Positions 32,531 to 44,161 of a DNA stretch of 64,000 bases are shown here, piece after piece. Each line of letters starts with the position of its first letter. Within the stretch, counting starts at the first letter, position 1. A program made the translations under genes and the position numbers. Location: positions 3,968,001 to 4,032,000 of the forward strand of contig NC_088714.1 of NCBI RefSeq assembly GCF_963576615.1, given 5' to 3'. Below the pieces are notes generated by a model. It was not told the origin of the DNA, made no database searches, and saw nothing but the letters and a program-made list of their open reading frames with translations. This DNA comes from Watersipora subatra. Taxonomy: Eukaryota; Bryozoa; Gymnolaemata; Cheilostomatida; Watersiporidae.

Positions 32531-33792
32531 AGTGCAAAACATCATGTGACATTTGCTACCAAATGGCAGATGCCATTATTAAGGCCATGAGTCTCTATTA
32601 CTATGTTTCTATGACAGCATGATGCGCAAATTTGAGTCAATCCACAAGTTAACCGCAACATGGAAATGGCATAAATCCGCAAGGAAAGCAAGTTTTGCGA
32701 TTCGCAAATATTTATCGAATCCATCATGCTTGAGAATGATGGAAACGGCGCTTGCGAATGCTGCGCATAAAACATCGCTGGCTATTCCATTATAAACATT
32801 TTCACGCTTCAGTCATTTTTATTTTGATTTGAGCAGTCTCAATTAGAGTTGCCTCGATTTTGGTACCTATCGGAATCGGTATTGGTGCCGATACGTGTGT
32901 TAAGTATCTGAATCGGTATCGGCCAATCTTTTCTTAAAAATTCTGAAACTTCAGATACTTTTTACAGATCACCTATTTAACAGAAGACAGTATTTTAACT
33001 GCTACACTAATAAAGATCATCAGCTGCAAGTTCCTTACTTTTACCTAATGAATTCTTGGCCTGCCACACTATTTATTTCATGTCTATAGCCTGATCAACA
33101 TAAATACAGCTGAAGAACCTTTTTGCTTTAATCAGGACGAGATCACAAAGTGTGGCATTTCCGACGATGGGACTTATTGCAGCCAATCACGAACAAGATA
33201 GCAAAAAGGGAACAAAAATGCTGTGTAATATTTCTATTTACTAGCATTACGAAAGTAATTTAAGCAGGCCATGCATAAATTTATCTATCTCTCTCTTGCT
33301 CCTGACGATACAATGTATCATTTGTATCGTACAAAATAACCCCAGTGGCTTATTGGTACTCAGGCTGTGCTCCATCATCTGTGGCAAGTGAGTCCCTCTT
33401 CAGTACAACTGGCTACATTGATAGTGATTGAAGAAAAAGACTTCTCACTGAGAAAATTGAATCACTAACAGTAATTAAAAAAACATTGATTTGCTCTAAA
33501 CTGGTGCATGGGCAGCAGCTCATTCAGCTATAGAAGAAAGACTTCATTATCACAGAGAGCGCTGTACCACTAACAGTAATTACTATTATTAATTACAAAT
33601 TACAAGAAACATGGACTGTTTTGTTACTACATGCATGGTATGTCAGTATGTGAATATATATATATATATATTAACTAAAAGCAAGTGCAAAAGCATATAA
33701 AAAGAGAACTCTACACTAAAAACCTAAAAGATTATTAGTGGAGTATGAAATATTTGAAAAATTATTGCGAAAAAAGTAAACTTTTAGTATTT

Positions 33793-33832
33793 GCGTTACA
33801 AATTTGTTTCGTGCGGAGCACTCATCAGACGC
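33793..33832 (-). ncRNA. Hammerhead ribozyme, type I (minus strand)
   Basis: Exact mirror of the ribozyme at 33845-33884, placed by the perfect palindrome centred between 33838 and 33839. Predicted cleavage on the minus strand is between 33797 and 33796, after GTA. All core nucleotides are intact. Confidence 0.78.
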
Positions 33833-33844
33833 GATTGTACAATC

Positions 33845-33884
33845 GCGTCTGATGAGTGCTCCGCACGAAACAAATTTGTAACGC
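33845..33884 (+). ncRNA. Hammerhead ribozyme, type I (plus strand)
   Basis: A self-cleaving RNA fold. Stem I pairs GCGT (33845-33848) with ACGC (33881-33884); core CTGATGA at 33849-33855; stem II GTGC/GCAC (33856-33859, 33863-33866) with loop TCC; core GAAA at 33867-33870; short stem III C-AAATTT-G at 33871-33878; cleavage site after GTA at 33880. Every invariant core nucleotide of the family is present. Hammerheads with a very short stem III are known from Penelope-like elements and retrozymes; a decayed Penelope-like element occurs at 63 kb in this window. No cleavage data can be had from sequence. Confidence 0.82.
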
Positions 33885-33923
33885 AAATACTAAAAGTTTA
33901 CTTTTTTCGCAATAATTTTTCAA

Positions 33924-33974
<51 letters not shown>

Positions 33975-34584
33975 ATATCTTTTTTCCATAAATAATTACA
34001 AACAAATAAATGCATTAATATTTATATTTTCTATAATAAAATGAACAATTATCTATGCAACACAAAAGCTCTGAATCGGTGTCTGAATCCGATATTTTTT
34101 AATAAGTATCAGATCCAGATCGGTATCTGAATCGGCTAGTGAATTTATAATCGGGCATCTCTAGTCTCAATGTGCCAATGTTCAAACAATTGCTGCTAAG
34201 CTTAGCTGACAAGACTGCTTAGCTGTTTATAGAGTCATTAATTAGGCTAATACGTGACCTATGGGATCAAGCACTGGCATTAACTACGTTAAATACCCAC
34301 CGCGCTGTGCAGATGTTCCATGAAACACTGGATTGTAAAGTAACTCAACTTGCGCACAGCCCCAAATGCGTATCATGTGAATCATACAAACATAGTGATA
34401 GAGACCCATGACCTTAATAATGGCGTCTGTCATTTGGTAGCAACTGTATAGTATAGGCCTCATTTTATAAGGACTAGTTTCCTGACAGTAGGATGCGTCA
34501 TGAGAGATCATCAGGTGTGTCAATAAAGCGCAGGGAATAAGTATTTACACAACTACTATAAAAACCATAAATACATTCATTTAA

Positions 34585-34690
34585 CACAAGTGGTAGCTTG
34601 CCAGTGAAGTAAGCCAAAAGTCAAGAGTTTGAATTCTGCATGATGCATTATTTTTCGAAATTTCAAACCTTTGGCCTTTGGACACTACTC
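34585..34690 (+). repeat. Possible tRNA-like SINE
   Basis: Has a B-box-like gagtttgaattctg about 30-40 bases after a tggtagcttgccagtg segment. The sequence just upstream (34497-34545) resembles the golgin-intron repeat near 5560 and 6020. Weak. Confidence 0.3.
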
Positions 34691-34769
34691 TTGTAGTAAA
34701 GATTCTCTTAGATTCAGTGAAACTCAAGCTTAGTATGTATTGAGCTAGTAAATGACATAAGGGCTGGTT

Positions 34770-35590
34770 TACCTACTAGATACCTTCTAGTAGATAGCTC
34801 CTAGTAGATACCTCCTAGTAGATACTTCCTAGTCGATACCTCCTAGTAGATGCCTCCTTGTAGCTACCTCCTAGTAGATACCTCCTAGTAGATACCTCCT
34901 AGTAGATACCTCCTAGTAGATACCTTCTAGTAAATACCTCCTAGTAGCTACCTGCTAGTAGATATCTGCTAGTAGATACCTCCTAGTAGATACCTCCTAG
35001 TCGATACCTGCTAGTAGATATCTGCTAGTAGATACCTCCTAGTAGATACCTCCTAGTCGATACCTCCTAGTAGATACCTCCTAGTAGATACCTCCTAGTA
35101 GATACCTCCTAGTAGATACCTCCTAGTAGATACCTCCTAGTAGATACCTCCTAGTAGATACCTCCTAGTAGATACCTCCTAGTAGATACCTCCTAGTAGA
35201 TACCTCCTAGTAGATACCTCCCAGTAGATACCTCCTAGTAGATACTTCCTAGTAGATACCTCCTAGTAGATACCTCTCTAGTAGACACCTCCTAGTAGAT
35301 ACCTCCTAGTAGATACCTCCCAGTAGATACCTCCTAGTAGATACCTCCTAGTAGATACCTCCTAGTAGATACCTCTCTAGTAGATACCTCCTAATAGATA
35401 CCTCCTAGTAGATACCTCCTAGTAGATACCTCTCTAGTAGATACCTCCTAGTAGGTACCTTCTAGTAGATACTTCCTAGTAGATACCTCCTAGTAGATAC
35501 TTCCTAGTAGATACCTCCTAATAGGTACCTCCTAGTAGATACCTCTTAGTAGGTACCTCCTAGTAGATACCTCTTAGTAGATACCTCTTA
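34770..35590. repeat. 14-bp satellite array
   Basis: Nearly 60 copies of ctagtagatacctc with point variants (tcgata, tgctag, ctcccag, ctctctag). The unit has a self-complementary ctag core, so hairpins and inverted alignments are possible. No coding frame. Confidence 0.95.
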
Positions 35591-38500
35591 CTAGCTACAC
35601 CAGCTGTAGTGGATCCAAATTGAGGCTTCTTACACAAGTCAAAAATTGCATTGTCTTGCTGAGCTTAATCAGACCATTCATAATCCATGAGACATGAGAC
35701 TTTAGCCTCTGACTATCACTACGTGTAGGGAGGGGTACGATATCAGCCTATCTCTGGATAGGTTTAACCGCTGATGTTATCAGCGCTTATTCAAACAACA
35801 AGATCAAAAGCACCCACAGTGTTTAGTCTACGAAAGATGCGCAATAAGGGCATATCTAAGCTTGTGATCCCAGCGCTAGAAAAATAGCGCTGTATAACTA
35901 GGTAACATAGACCACTAGCATTTGTCTGTTATTATTACTAAGTCATAGCCACAACAACAAACAAATGAAAAGGAAAAAATTGGTAGATCTACTCATTCCT
36001 GGCAAACAACTTGTCTTGCTGTGAAATTGACGCAGACAACAGGCAGCCAGGCAGGTGTTGCGAGTCCTGTACACATATACATGTACACTGGTTTTATGGA
36101 ACACCCTAGAGTGCTGAATTAGTGCGCGCTTGTGAGATAATCTGTGAGAAGTAAATCTTTCTGGAATACTCGTGAAGTGCTCCACTCACCCGGGTATGTG
36201 CCCAATGAACAAACCACTAATGGGTCGCCACATGTAAAAAGCAAAGTGGTGGCCACTTTTGTTCTCGAAGTTGTTAGTCGAAATAGCAATAATATATCAT
36301 TTTGATAAAAAACAGGCCAAGATGTCTCCAAGCTTTATGGCAGAAATAGATTTATGTCACTTACACTGCTCATCTTGCTGAATATTTAACAGTAGTTTGG
36401 CCAAAGTTGTGTTAGTTGACCAGTGCCTCCATACACCCCCATGCATCCCCTTATACACCCTCATACACCCTCTCATACACCCCCAATACACATCCCCCCC
36501 ATACACACCCATACACCCACCAGCTCTATTATAACTGCTGTAATTACGCCCTTCAGCAGATCAATAACATGAAGCAGGCTCTCTTCCAAAACTTTATATT
36601 ATGACCTATTTACCGCAAAACATTTATTTGAATGCCATGGTACTCTATTTTTCAACCATTCCTCTATAGTGGCGCTTTATTGGAGGTGGCTTTCAAATAA
36701 AGGGTGGCGTTGTATTTTTTAAACAGCTCATCAGAATTTTGAAAAGATTCATTCAAACCCTTGACGGGCGAGGGAATATCGCCCTATTTTGTGCTCGCCT
36801 TCGGGCGAAGTGATATAACCCTTTTGGATAGAAGGAATCTGCTGTAAGTAACCTCCAACTTGTCATAGTTCTCTAAATGAATATGCGCTGGGAAGCTGAG
36901 TAATATCTCTACCAGTTGGCATCTATTGCTTGCAATTAACCTACGATGATCTTATAGCCTGCGCTGCAATTTGTTGGAGCTTTTTTATTTCGTTTTAATT
37001 TTGAAGACATGTTTTATTTCATAACTATACTTAACAATGTTGCATAAAAGCTCATTGCACTCATTGATATGTTTGCTACATTTTCCAGCCAAAACTGGCT
37101 TTTTATGTGCAATAGAAGAGGAGTTATGAGCGTTGATCCATTGTAAGCTGAGTTGAGGGTACCGTAAATATGCTACACGTATCAAATAGTATGCTATAAA
37201 TCTGCAAATTTATTAGCTATATAATAATAATCTATTTAATAATACAAATATATACTAAAAGATAAGTGACATAAACAAACCAGTTTATAATACATGCAGA
37301 AACAAAAGTTAACATTTTTGAAACAAAAATATTTGAGCCGTTTGCTCAGCCAGTTGCTCTCTGATTGTTGCTTGTGTTTAGAACCATTTCAACTTCTTCT
37401 GGCTGTTCATTACCTTCCGCAGTGTCTGACGCCCTTAACTCCTTTTCTGCACTGCTGAACTAGTTGATATTAGCATCCAAACAATTTTTAACAGAGCAAA
37501 AACTTTACACTTCTTTTAATTTGTAAAAGTTTGATATTTTATTAGTGTTTTTTTCACATACATCGAATTATCAAAACTGCATTAAACAAAGAACTACTAT
37601 TAGCCTGATACAGTTATTAATTATTTCTATTGTGTTGCTTTCAAAGTTTTAACAATAAAACTGTAAAGTTTTGGATTTAGAAAACGACCTCAATACGAAC
37701 AGAAACAATTATAGAATTAATTGTTACATGTATTGATGTAATAGAGTCAATATTAGTACAGTTTTGTGAACACTTTTCTGCTGATCACTTGCTATTATGA
37801 GTTCATAAAAATTAAAACTATTAAATAGTGGCAGTCAAATAAAGGTGCCGTTCGATATTTGATTTGTTGCTTTGTTTTCGATTGCTTCAATTATTTGCTG
37901 GTAATAATAAAAATCATTGAAATCATGGAGGTACACAGGCTACCATTTATTAATTGAAGTATTGGAGTAGCCACATGAGCTAAACTTAAATTTTCAAACT
38001 TGTTGTTAAGGCTTTAGTTAGTCACTGCATAAAATGTTAATTTCATTACCAAGGTTTGAAACAAGAGAAAGCAATTTCTCTATACAAACATAAAGTGGTG
38101 CAAAATGTATCTAACAATCTAACAGTTACATATATGCAAAAGTCAGCAAAAGATAAGTTTTAGACTATTAGCAGGAAAGCATTAGTCTCTTATAATAAAT
38201 GTTCAACACTCTCTCACTTTTATAGGGCAGCTGAGAATCAGCAAAGTGGTTGGATTAAAATAATAACCTCACATAATAAACCACACAACAAACAGTGATA
38301 AGAATTACTTTGAAAAAGTGTGTAAGTGTATAACTTTTATAGCCAACTCTCTTGAAAGAAGTCAGTAAGCAACCCACTTACTTGTACTGATCATGTGTAC
38401 TTTTAGCCTTTGTGAATAGCATTCTTTATATAAAAAATGTGGTTATAACAAATTCAGTGTATCTATTCATTCATAAAGATTAATTTTTTTATCACTCTAA

Positions 38501-38870
38501 ATATGCTCCAATAACATCTCTCAAAACGGAAATTTATAAATTTATGAAAAGTATTGAAGTAAATCATTATCAGCATAGACTTTCAGACTTAAAAGGAGTT
38601 CATTTGTGAATAGTGAAACAGTAAGTTGTGCTCTTTTCAAGCTTAAAACTCTGTTCAAAGTTGTGCTCTCTGTGAGCAGACAACTTCTGCTAACTAAGGA
38701 AGAAATATGAGTTACAAAAAGTACCTATACATGTATTTGTTAAATTATCTTTAGCACACATTTGAGCTCAAAGCATTGCCTAAATTGCCGTAACAATTGA
38801 TTACGGTAATTGGTTTCACTAACACTCAATCCATTAATAGTGGGGGAAGCGACAATTCATCTTTCAGATT
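35591..38870. other. No gene recognised
   Basis: AT-rich, gene-poor. Contains a cacccccatacacc-type low-complexity stretch (36425-36520) and two similar scraps with caaataaag-ggtggcgtt (36690-36715 and 37832-37855) that look like transposon ends. No supported exon. Confidence 0.55.
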
Positions 38871-38899
38871 TGACAAGGTAGTTTCATGTAACTTAGATA

Positions 38900-39871
38900 G
38901 AGAGGAGGGAGGGCAAGAAGATGTGAGGGAAAAAGACGGAGAGACGGAGAGAGAGATAGAGAGAGAAGGGGGAGAGTTTGAGAGAGGGAGAAAGGGTGGA
39001 GGAGAAGGAAAGAAGGAGAGAGGGTGAGAGAAAGAATATGAAAGAGAGCGTGAAAGAGAAAGAGAGACAGAGGGTGAAAGAGAGATCGGAAAAGAGAGAG
39101 AGAGAGAGAGAGAGAGTAAAAGAGAGAGGGTGAGAGAGAAGAGAAAAAAGAATAGCTGCCTGACATAACTTACAAGCTTTTAAAATTGTATGCATGTTGA
39201 GTGCAAGATAAAACGCCTAAAATGAGAACTAAACAAGGACAGAGTCTGAGAGAGGGAGAAAGGGTGGAGGAGAAGGAAAAAAGGAGAGAGGGTGAGAGAA
39301 AGACGATGAAAGAGAGCGTGAAAGAGAAAGACGATGAAAGAGAGCGTGAAAGAGAAAGACGATGAAAGAGAGCGTGAAAGAGAAAGACGATGAAAGAGAG
39401 CGTGAAAGAGAAAGAGAGACAGAGGGTGAAAGAGAGATCGGAAAAGAGAGAGAGAGAGAGAGAGAGAGTAAAAGAGAGAGGGTGAGAGAGAAGAGAAAAA
39501 AGAATAGCTGCCTGACATAACTTACAAGCTTTTAAAATTGTATGCATGTTGAGTGCAAGATAAAACGCCTAAAATGAGAACTAAACAAGGACAGAGTCTG
39601 AGAGAGGGAGAAAGGGTGGAGGAGAAGGAAAAAAGGAGAGAGGGTGAGAGAAAGACGATGAAAGAGAGCGTGAAAGAGAAAGACGATGAAAGAGAGCGTG
39701 AAAGAGAAAGACGATGAAAGAGAGCGTGAAAGAGAAAGACGATGAAAGAGAGCGTGAAAGAGAAAGACGATGAAAGAGAGCGTGAAAGAGAAAGACGATG
39801 AAAGAGAGCGTGAAAGAGAAAGAGAGACAGAGGGTGAAAGAGAGAGAGGGTGAGAGTGAAAGAGGGTGAGA

Positions 39872-39966
<95 letters not shown>

Positions 39967-40090
39967 AGAGAGAGGGTGAGAGAGAAGAGAAAAAAGAATA
40001 GCTGCCTGACATAACTTACAAGCTTTTAAAATTGTATGCATGTTGAGTGCAAGATAAAACGCCTAAAATGAGAACTAAACAAGGACAGAG
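38900..40090. repeat. Purine-rich macrosatellite with (GA)n
   Basis: Three larger units end alike in gaatagctgcctgacataac (39153, 39505, 39999); the first two ends are about 352 bp apart and the next about 494 bp. Within units a 28-bp block (agacgatgaaagagagcgtg plus aaagagaa) recurs, four times in one and six in the next, and a pure (GA) run of about 80 bases ends the last unit (39880-39962). The plus strand is almost all purine. Leu/Ser-rich frames on the minus strand are artefacts. Confidence 0.93.
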
Positions 40091-40099
40091 TAGAAACAG

Positions 40100-42235
40100 G
40101 TGATTTGAGCTACTTTTGCAGTCAGTCAAATCACTTTGGAAGCTGACAAGCAGTTCACTTCTTTATATTAGTAATTCTACGAGTGAGATTTGTATACTTG
40201 TAGCATTAGCCAATAAAAATCATTAAAACGAGTAACAATGATCAAAAATGTGATTTTCTGTTAAAAAGGAAATAATTAGTTGAAATATGTGTGGGCAACA
40301 GCGTAATAGATAAAAATGTAATTTCGTCCGATATAATTTTGAGCCACTAGTTAGAGTATGAAAGATCCTAGTGAAAGTGATAGCCACTCCTTCCAGCAAG
40401 TATGAATCAACAGGGTGACAGCAGCTGACTATAATAAGATAACAAGCAACCTCTTGGAGGTGGAATTGCCACACAGCTAGTAACCTCTGTACAGCGAGAA
40501 TGAAGGAAAGCTCCTTTTTGCATAGTCAATGCGCATATAAAACTATGAACACAACAGAAAGCATACAGTGGATGTCTGGTAAAAGGACACCAATCAATTT
40601 ATCATCCAATACTAATAAAATGACAAAATGACAAAACAAAATTGATGAGATATCATAGAATGTCTTTTCATCAGCCCCCAGCAATACATGCAAATGATAT
40701 ATGGCTGTTCTAGAAAGTTCCATGCTACCCCCTATTGGTTATAGTATAAGTTCTATACATTCACTCCTTATTAACATCTTAACTATTCATAATTCCTGTC
40801 TATAGACGTATATGGGACATTAATTACTGGCTTTGAGCTTTCTCATTCTCTACATAGTTCTGCGAGGTTTTTATAGAAAACTTGATCAACATTCTGCAGC
40901 AGATGTTGAGCCCTGTTGCTTTTACTTCCCTCTTATTTTTTCTTCTACATAATCCTTGCAATTATTTTCCTATCCCCGTCTCCTTTGTTCTTTTATGTAA
41001 TGGTTTTTTTGTAAATTCCTATAGATAACCTAATGAACATTTTTGCATTAGAATGATTAGATGGTGAGCTTTTATTTTGATATCAATTTTGCTGAATAGC
41101 CATTGTTCTATCCGATGTATCATCCATTCTTTTCCGAACTAAGATTTTTTATAGAAAACATAATCAACATTCAAGACCAGATGCTGAGCCCTGACTTCTA
41201 TAATAAATTTTTGTTTCATTACACTTCTCAGGCATCCCAGACCGCACTTCCTTTCTTCTCAATCAACATTCCGCAGTGGGCATTAGCCATGACCTCTACA
41301 ACTACTCTCTCGTATGATGCCAACTGTCCAGTCTCCACATTTGAATAGAGGGCATAGCCAACATTACTCCAAACTTATGTTCCGCTAGGCACTCTATAAA
41401 AACATGGCTGAACTTCTTGGTCATGGCTCCTGTAACGTTAGTACAGTCAGTTGTTGCTCTCTAGTTTTTATATAGCAAGCAATCTCTTCTAGTTAAGACA
41501 ATCTCCAGCTGACTCTAGAGAATCTCGGTTCAACTGCCCTGACTGACTCGCCCTACCAGCTCATTCCTTTATTGTAGTAGAGGTCGGTAGATATTATGTA
41601 ATACCTACTGACAGGGCACCAGTTAAACTTGTCATGACAGGATTAGAAGCCACATTTTCCCCCTTCTTTTGTTTTGATTGACTCTGTCTTGACTTTGAGA
41701 TTTTCGAAGGGATTATAATACCAGTTGTAGATGTTGTAGGCCCAGTAACCCAGTAACAATTATTCTGTACATAGACTTTGATATTAATAGTAAAGTTTAA
41801 ATTTAGATCTGATCTTTCAGCAATACTTCTATATTTTATGCCTCTGCCTGTTGCAGTATGAATAAAAACTGGCTCACTAGATTTTGAGCTAGAGCTCCAA
41901 CTACCAACACATTTTCATCGCTGATGAAAATGTGTTGGTAGTTTTCATGAAAATGAAAGTTCATAGTTCATGAGACATTTGTGTTGCTTGAAGATTTGAC
42001 ATGTAAAATGACATCTGCTTTGTTGTAATTCTTAACAAAGTATTTCACACCAGCAGAATACAATAAATATTAAACTCAAAAGTACAGCTAGCTGGTCACC
42101 ACTAATTTGTTAGATATCAACAACTATAATAAAACCAAACGCAAGTTCATTAGGATATAGTGTCAGATTGCTCAATAGCAGCATAGCATGTGCCCGCAAT
42201 TACCTCTTGAACTGTGTCTGTGATATGTTCATTAT
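40100..42235. other. No gene recognised
   Basis: Contains loosely repeated segments around ttatagaaaacttgatcaac (40873) and ttatagaaaacataatcaac (41151), about 280 bp apart, and a short hairpin at 41899-41943 listed separately. Open frames lack support. Confidence 0.5.
41899..41943. repeat. Perfect hairpin with 21-bp arms
   Basis: Arms aactaccaacacattttcat(c) at 41899-41919 and their complement at 41923-41943 with a 3-base loop. Confidence 0.9.
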
Positions 42236-42238
42236 ATT

Positions 42239-42474
42239 CTAAGGTTTATGCAGTTGACATCTCCGCTTCAGATACATCTTCGTTGACTGCACAAGGCTTC
42301 CTTTAAAATTTAAATGAACAAAAACTTTTACAGAAGTTTTCTTTTCTTCAAGAAATGGAACTTTGGTGACGGTTTTGACAACTTGTACTAGGACTGCTAC
42401 ATTTGCAGGTAAAAACTCGTTGTAACTTCTGAAGTTGCTTCCTGTGGCTTGGCCAGGCGCATAAAACAAACTAA
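42239..42474 (-). CDS. Possible terminal exon, family unknown
   Basis: A minus-strand frame after a possible acceptor (ctcttaattag) reads FYAPGQATGSNFRSYNEFLP, then VAVLVQVVKTVTKVPFLEEK and KTSVKVFVHLNFKGS to a TAG. Codon use and amino-acid mix look like coding sequence, but I recognise no family and no upstream exon. Confidence 0.3.
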
Positions 42475-43589
42475 TTAAGAGTTGTTAAAAAAGAATAAAT
42501 GAAAGTTGATTTAGCATCTGTACTTTCAAACAAAACATCTCTTTAATGTTGAGATAGCTTGACAAGGAATCTTCCACCTAGTGTGGAGGCACTAGAGGAT
42601 AGCTAATCCACTCATGAAACAGAGGAATGAAGGGTCTGGAGTTATCTTTTCATCTCATCATGATGGGATCTGGAGATCTCTGATAGCCTTTGTGTTACCA
42701 GCCAATCGCGAGGACTTTATAGTTCCCTACCTTTTTATTTGGTTAGCATTCAGTATCTCTTTTAAAAACTAGAATGCTTTTGATACTTTGTCACCTTGGA
42801 AGTAATCGATAGTCTTGTAATATATTGCATTATGGAATCAAAAGACAATTTTCTGGACTATTTAGTACACTGCAACAAATTATAAATCTATTGGTATGCA
42901 CAGGACTCTTATGACTCGTAGAAACAGCGATAACAATATTCTGTTGTTTATAACATCTAGTACAAGTTTGCTAACACACCAGGTCGTACATATCAGTTGT
43001 AACACTGAATCTACTCACCCTTATTTGTTATCTGCTCAAGACACCTTTTGCTCCAGCCAGCAAATGCACCTACCTTTAGTGACCTCCATTGTGTCCACCA
43101 TTTACCAGATTAAAAAGTCACTCTCCATTATAGTTGTATTCAATCATAAATAATAATATGATAGTCTCACTAACATGGGAAGCCTAAGATACTGTTACCA
43201 GTACAACCTTTCCTTACAAGTAAACTCATTATTTGTCTACTCACAAACAAAACCAGAACATAATAACAACATTAATAACATTAACAACATAATAACACAA
43301 ACGTTTACTATTCTAGATGACTTCTTACAGAGTACTCGTGTCTGGATTGGTTAGACAGTCTTGTCATTTTTCTCAATTTACGTAAGAAAGCAACATGATC
43401 TTGAGGTCTGAGCTAACTTTATTATTCTCTGAGCAGCTCCATTTGACGACTCTTTCGTCAGCTGGTCAATAAAACCAATGTTTGGTACAGATGTATATTG
43501 TAATATATGTACTAGTCAGCTGTGTTGTAGGATGGCTTGTTTACATTATGCTGTCATATGCCAAAGTTGTCCTCTCAGCGATTATTTGT

Positions 43590-43969
43590 CAATTAACCGT
43601 CAGCAAAGCGAAGGCATCGTCAAGGCAACGTGGATACTTCGGGAAAGTTTGCAGCTGTCAAACTTTCCCCGGTAGTTCGCTGAGCATCTACAATAGCCTG
43701 TGCAATGTGCACTCCTTCGGCGATGGTGATTGGCTGTCATAGATTGGTCGATCCATATTTTCTTGTATGGCAGTTGCTGCGGAGCTAGCGTGTCATCATT
43801 TTCATGACCGCATTGTATAGTGAGAATGCTATGCCGTGACATTCAGCTGATGTATTCGTGAATGGGTTTGTGATACCTGTGATGGGTAGTGTGAACATTG
43901 TGATCACACGCGATCACCTATGTATAGCGTGATTAACACCGAGATATGGCGATGTAGTGTGAACCAGCC
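43590..43969 (-). mobile_element. Second TTAA-MITE family member
   Basis: Related to 5574-6016, in reverse orientation: its right edge reads agtgtgaaccagcc next to tttaa, and the inner hairpin (gggaaagtttgcagctgtca) and the gtttgtgat...tagtgtgaac segments are shared. The other terminus is not recognisable. Confidence 0.7.
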
Positions 43970-44161
43970 TTTAAATCAGTAGAAGCTGAGTACAAGCGTT
44001 TAATGTTCACCTTCATAATCCAGCAAAACTAGAATCTGACACTAACTCAATGAGTTAAGAAATCTTGAAAAACAAACCTTTCGGCCGACAACGTATTATT
44101 CTGTTTAAGGCTTCTGCTGATGTTTGATTTGTCTTGGCATCCTGCCAACACAAGCAGACAT

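Larger units (their letters stand above)
33750..33927. repeat. Perfect palindrome, two 89-bp arms
   Basis: Left arm 33750-33838 is the exact reverse complement of right arm 33839-33927, with no spacer and no mismatch. Each arm contains one complete hammerhead ribozyme. TA-rich tracts flank the right side. Confidence 0.95.
32844..34163. mobile_element. hAT-like element, 1,320 bp, with exact 8-bp TSD
   Basis: Ends are TAGAGTTGCCTCGATT and, inverted, TAGAGATGCCCGATTAT. Flanked by gtctcaat on both sides (32836-32843 and 34164-34171), an 8-bp duplication as expected for hAT. Subterminal stretches repeat gaatcggtatc motifs. There is no transposase frame, so it is non-autonomous. It carries the ribozyme palindrome and TA-rich tracts. 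Confidence 0.82.
32538..34455. mobile_element. Inverted-repeat host element interrupted by a hAT
   Basis: Sequence at 32538-32640 (tttgctaccaaatggcagat, attattaaggccatgagtct) is complementary to 34325-34455 read backwards. The hAT element 32844-34163 sits between the arms. A second, partial member (about 48225-48625) lies in an intron of the SAM-domain gene and shares both the cttgcgaa/tttgagcagt part and the arm. Confidence 0.65.

Noticed and set aside
36416-36604. Pro/Thr/His-rich frame
   Set aside because: Low-complexity caccccatac repeat.
38864-40041. Several Leu/Ser-rich minus-strand frames
   Set aside because: Read-through of a purine-rich (GA) macrosatellite; no independent coding sign.
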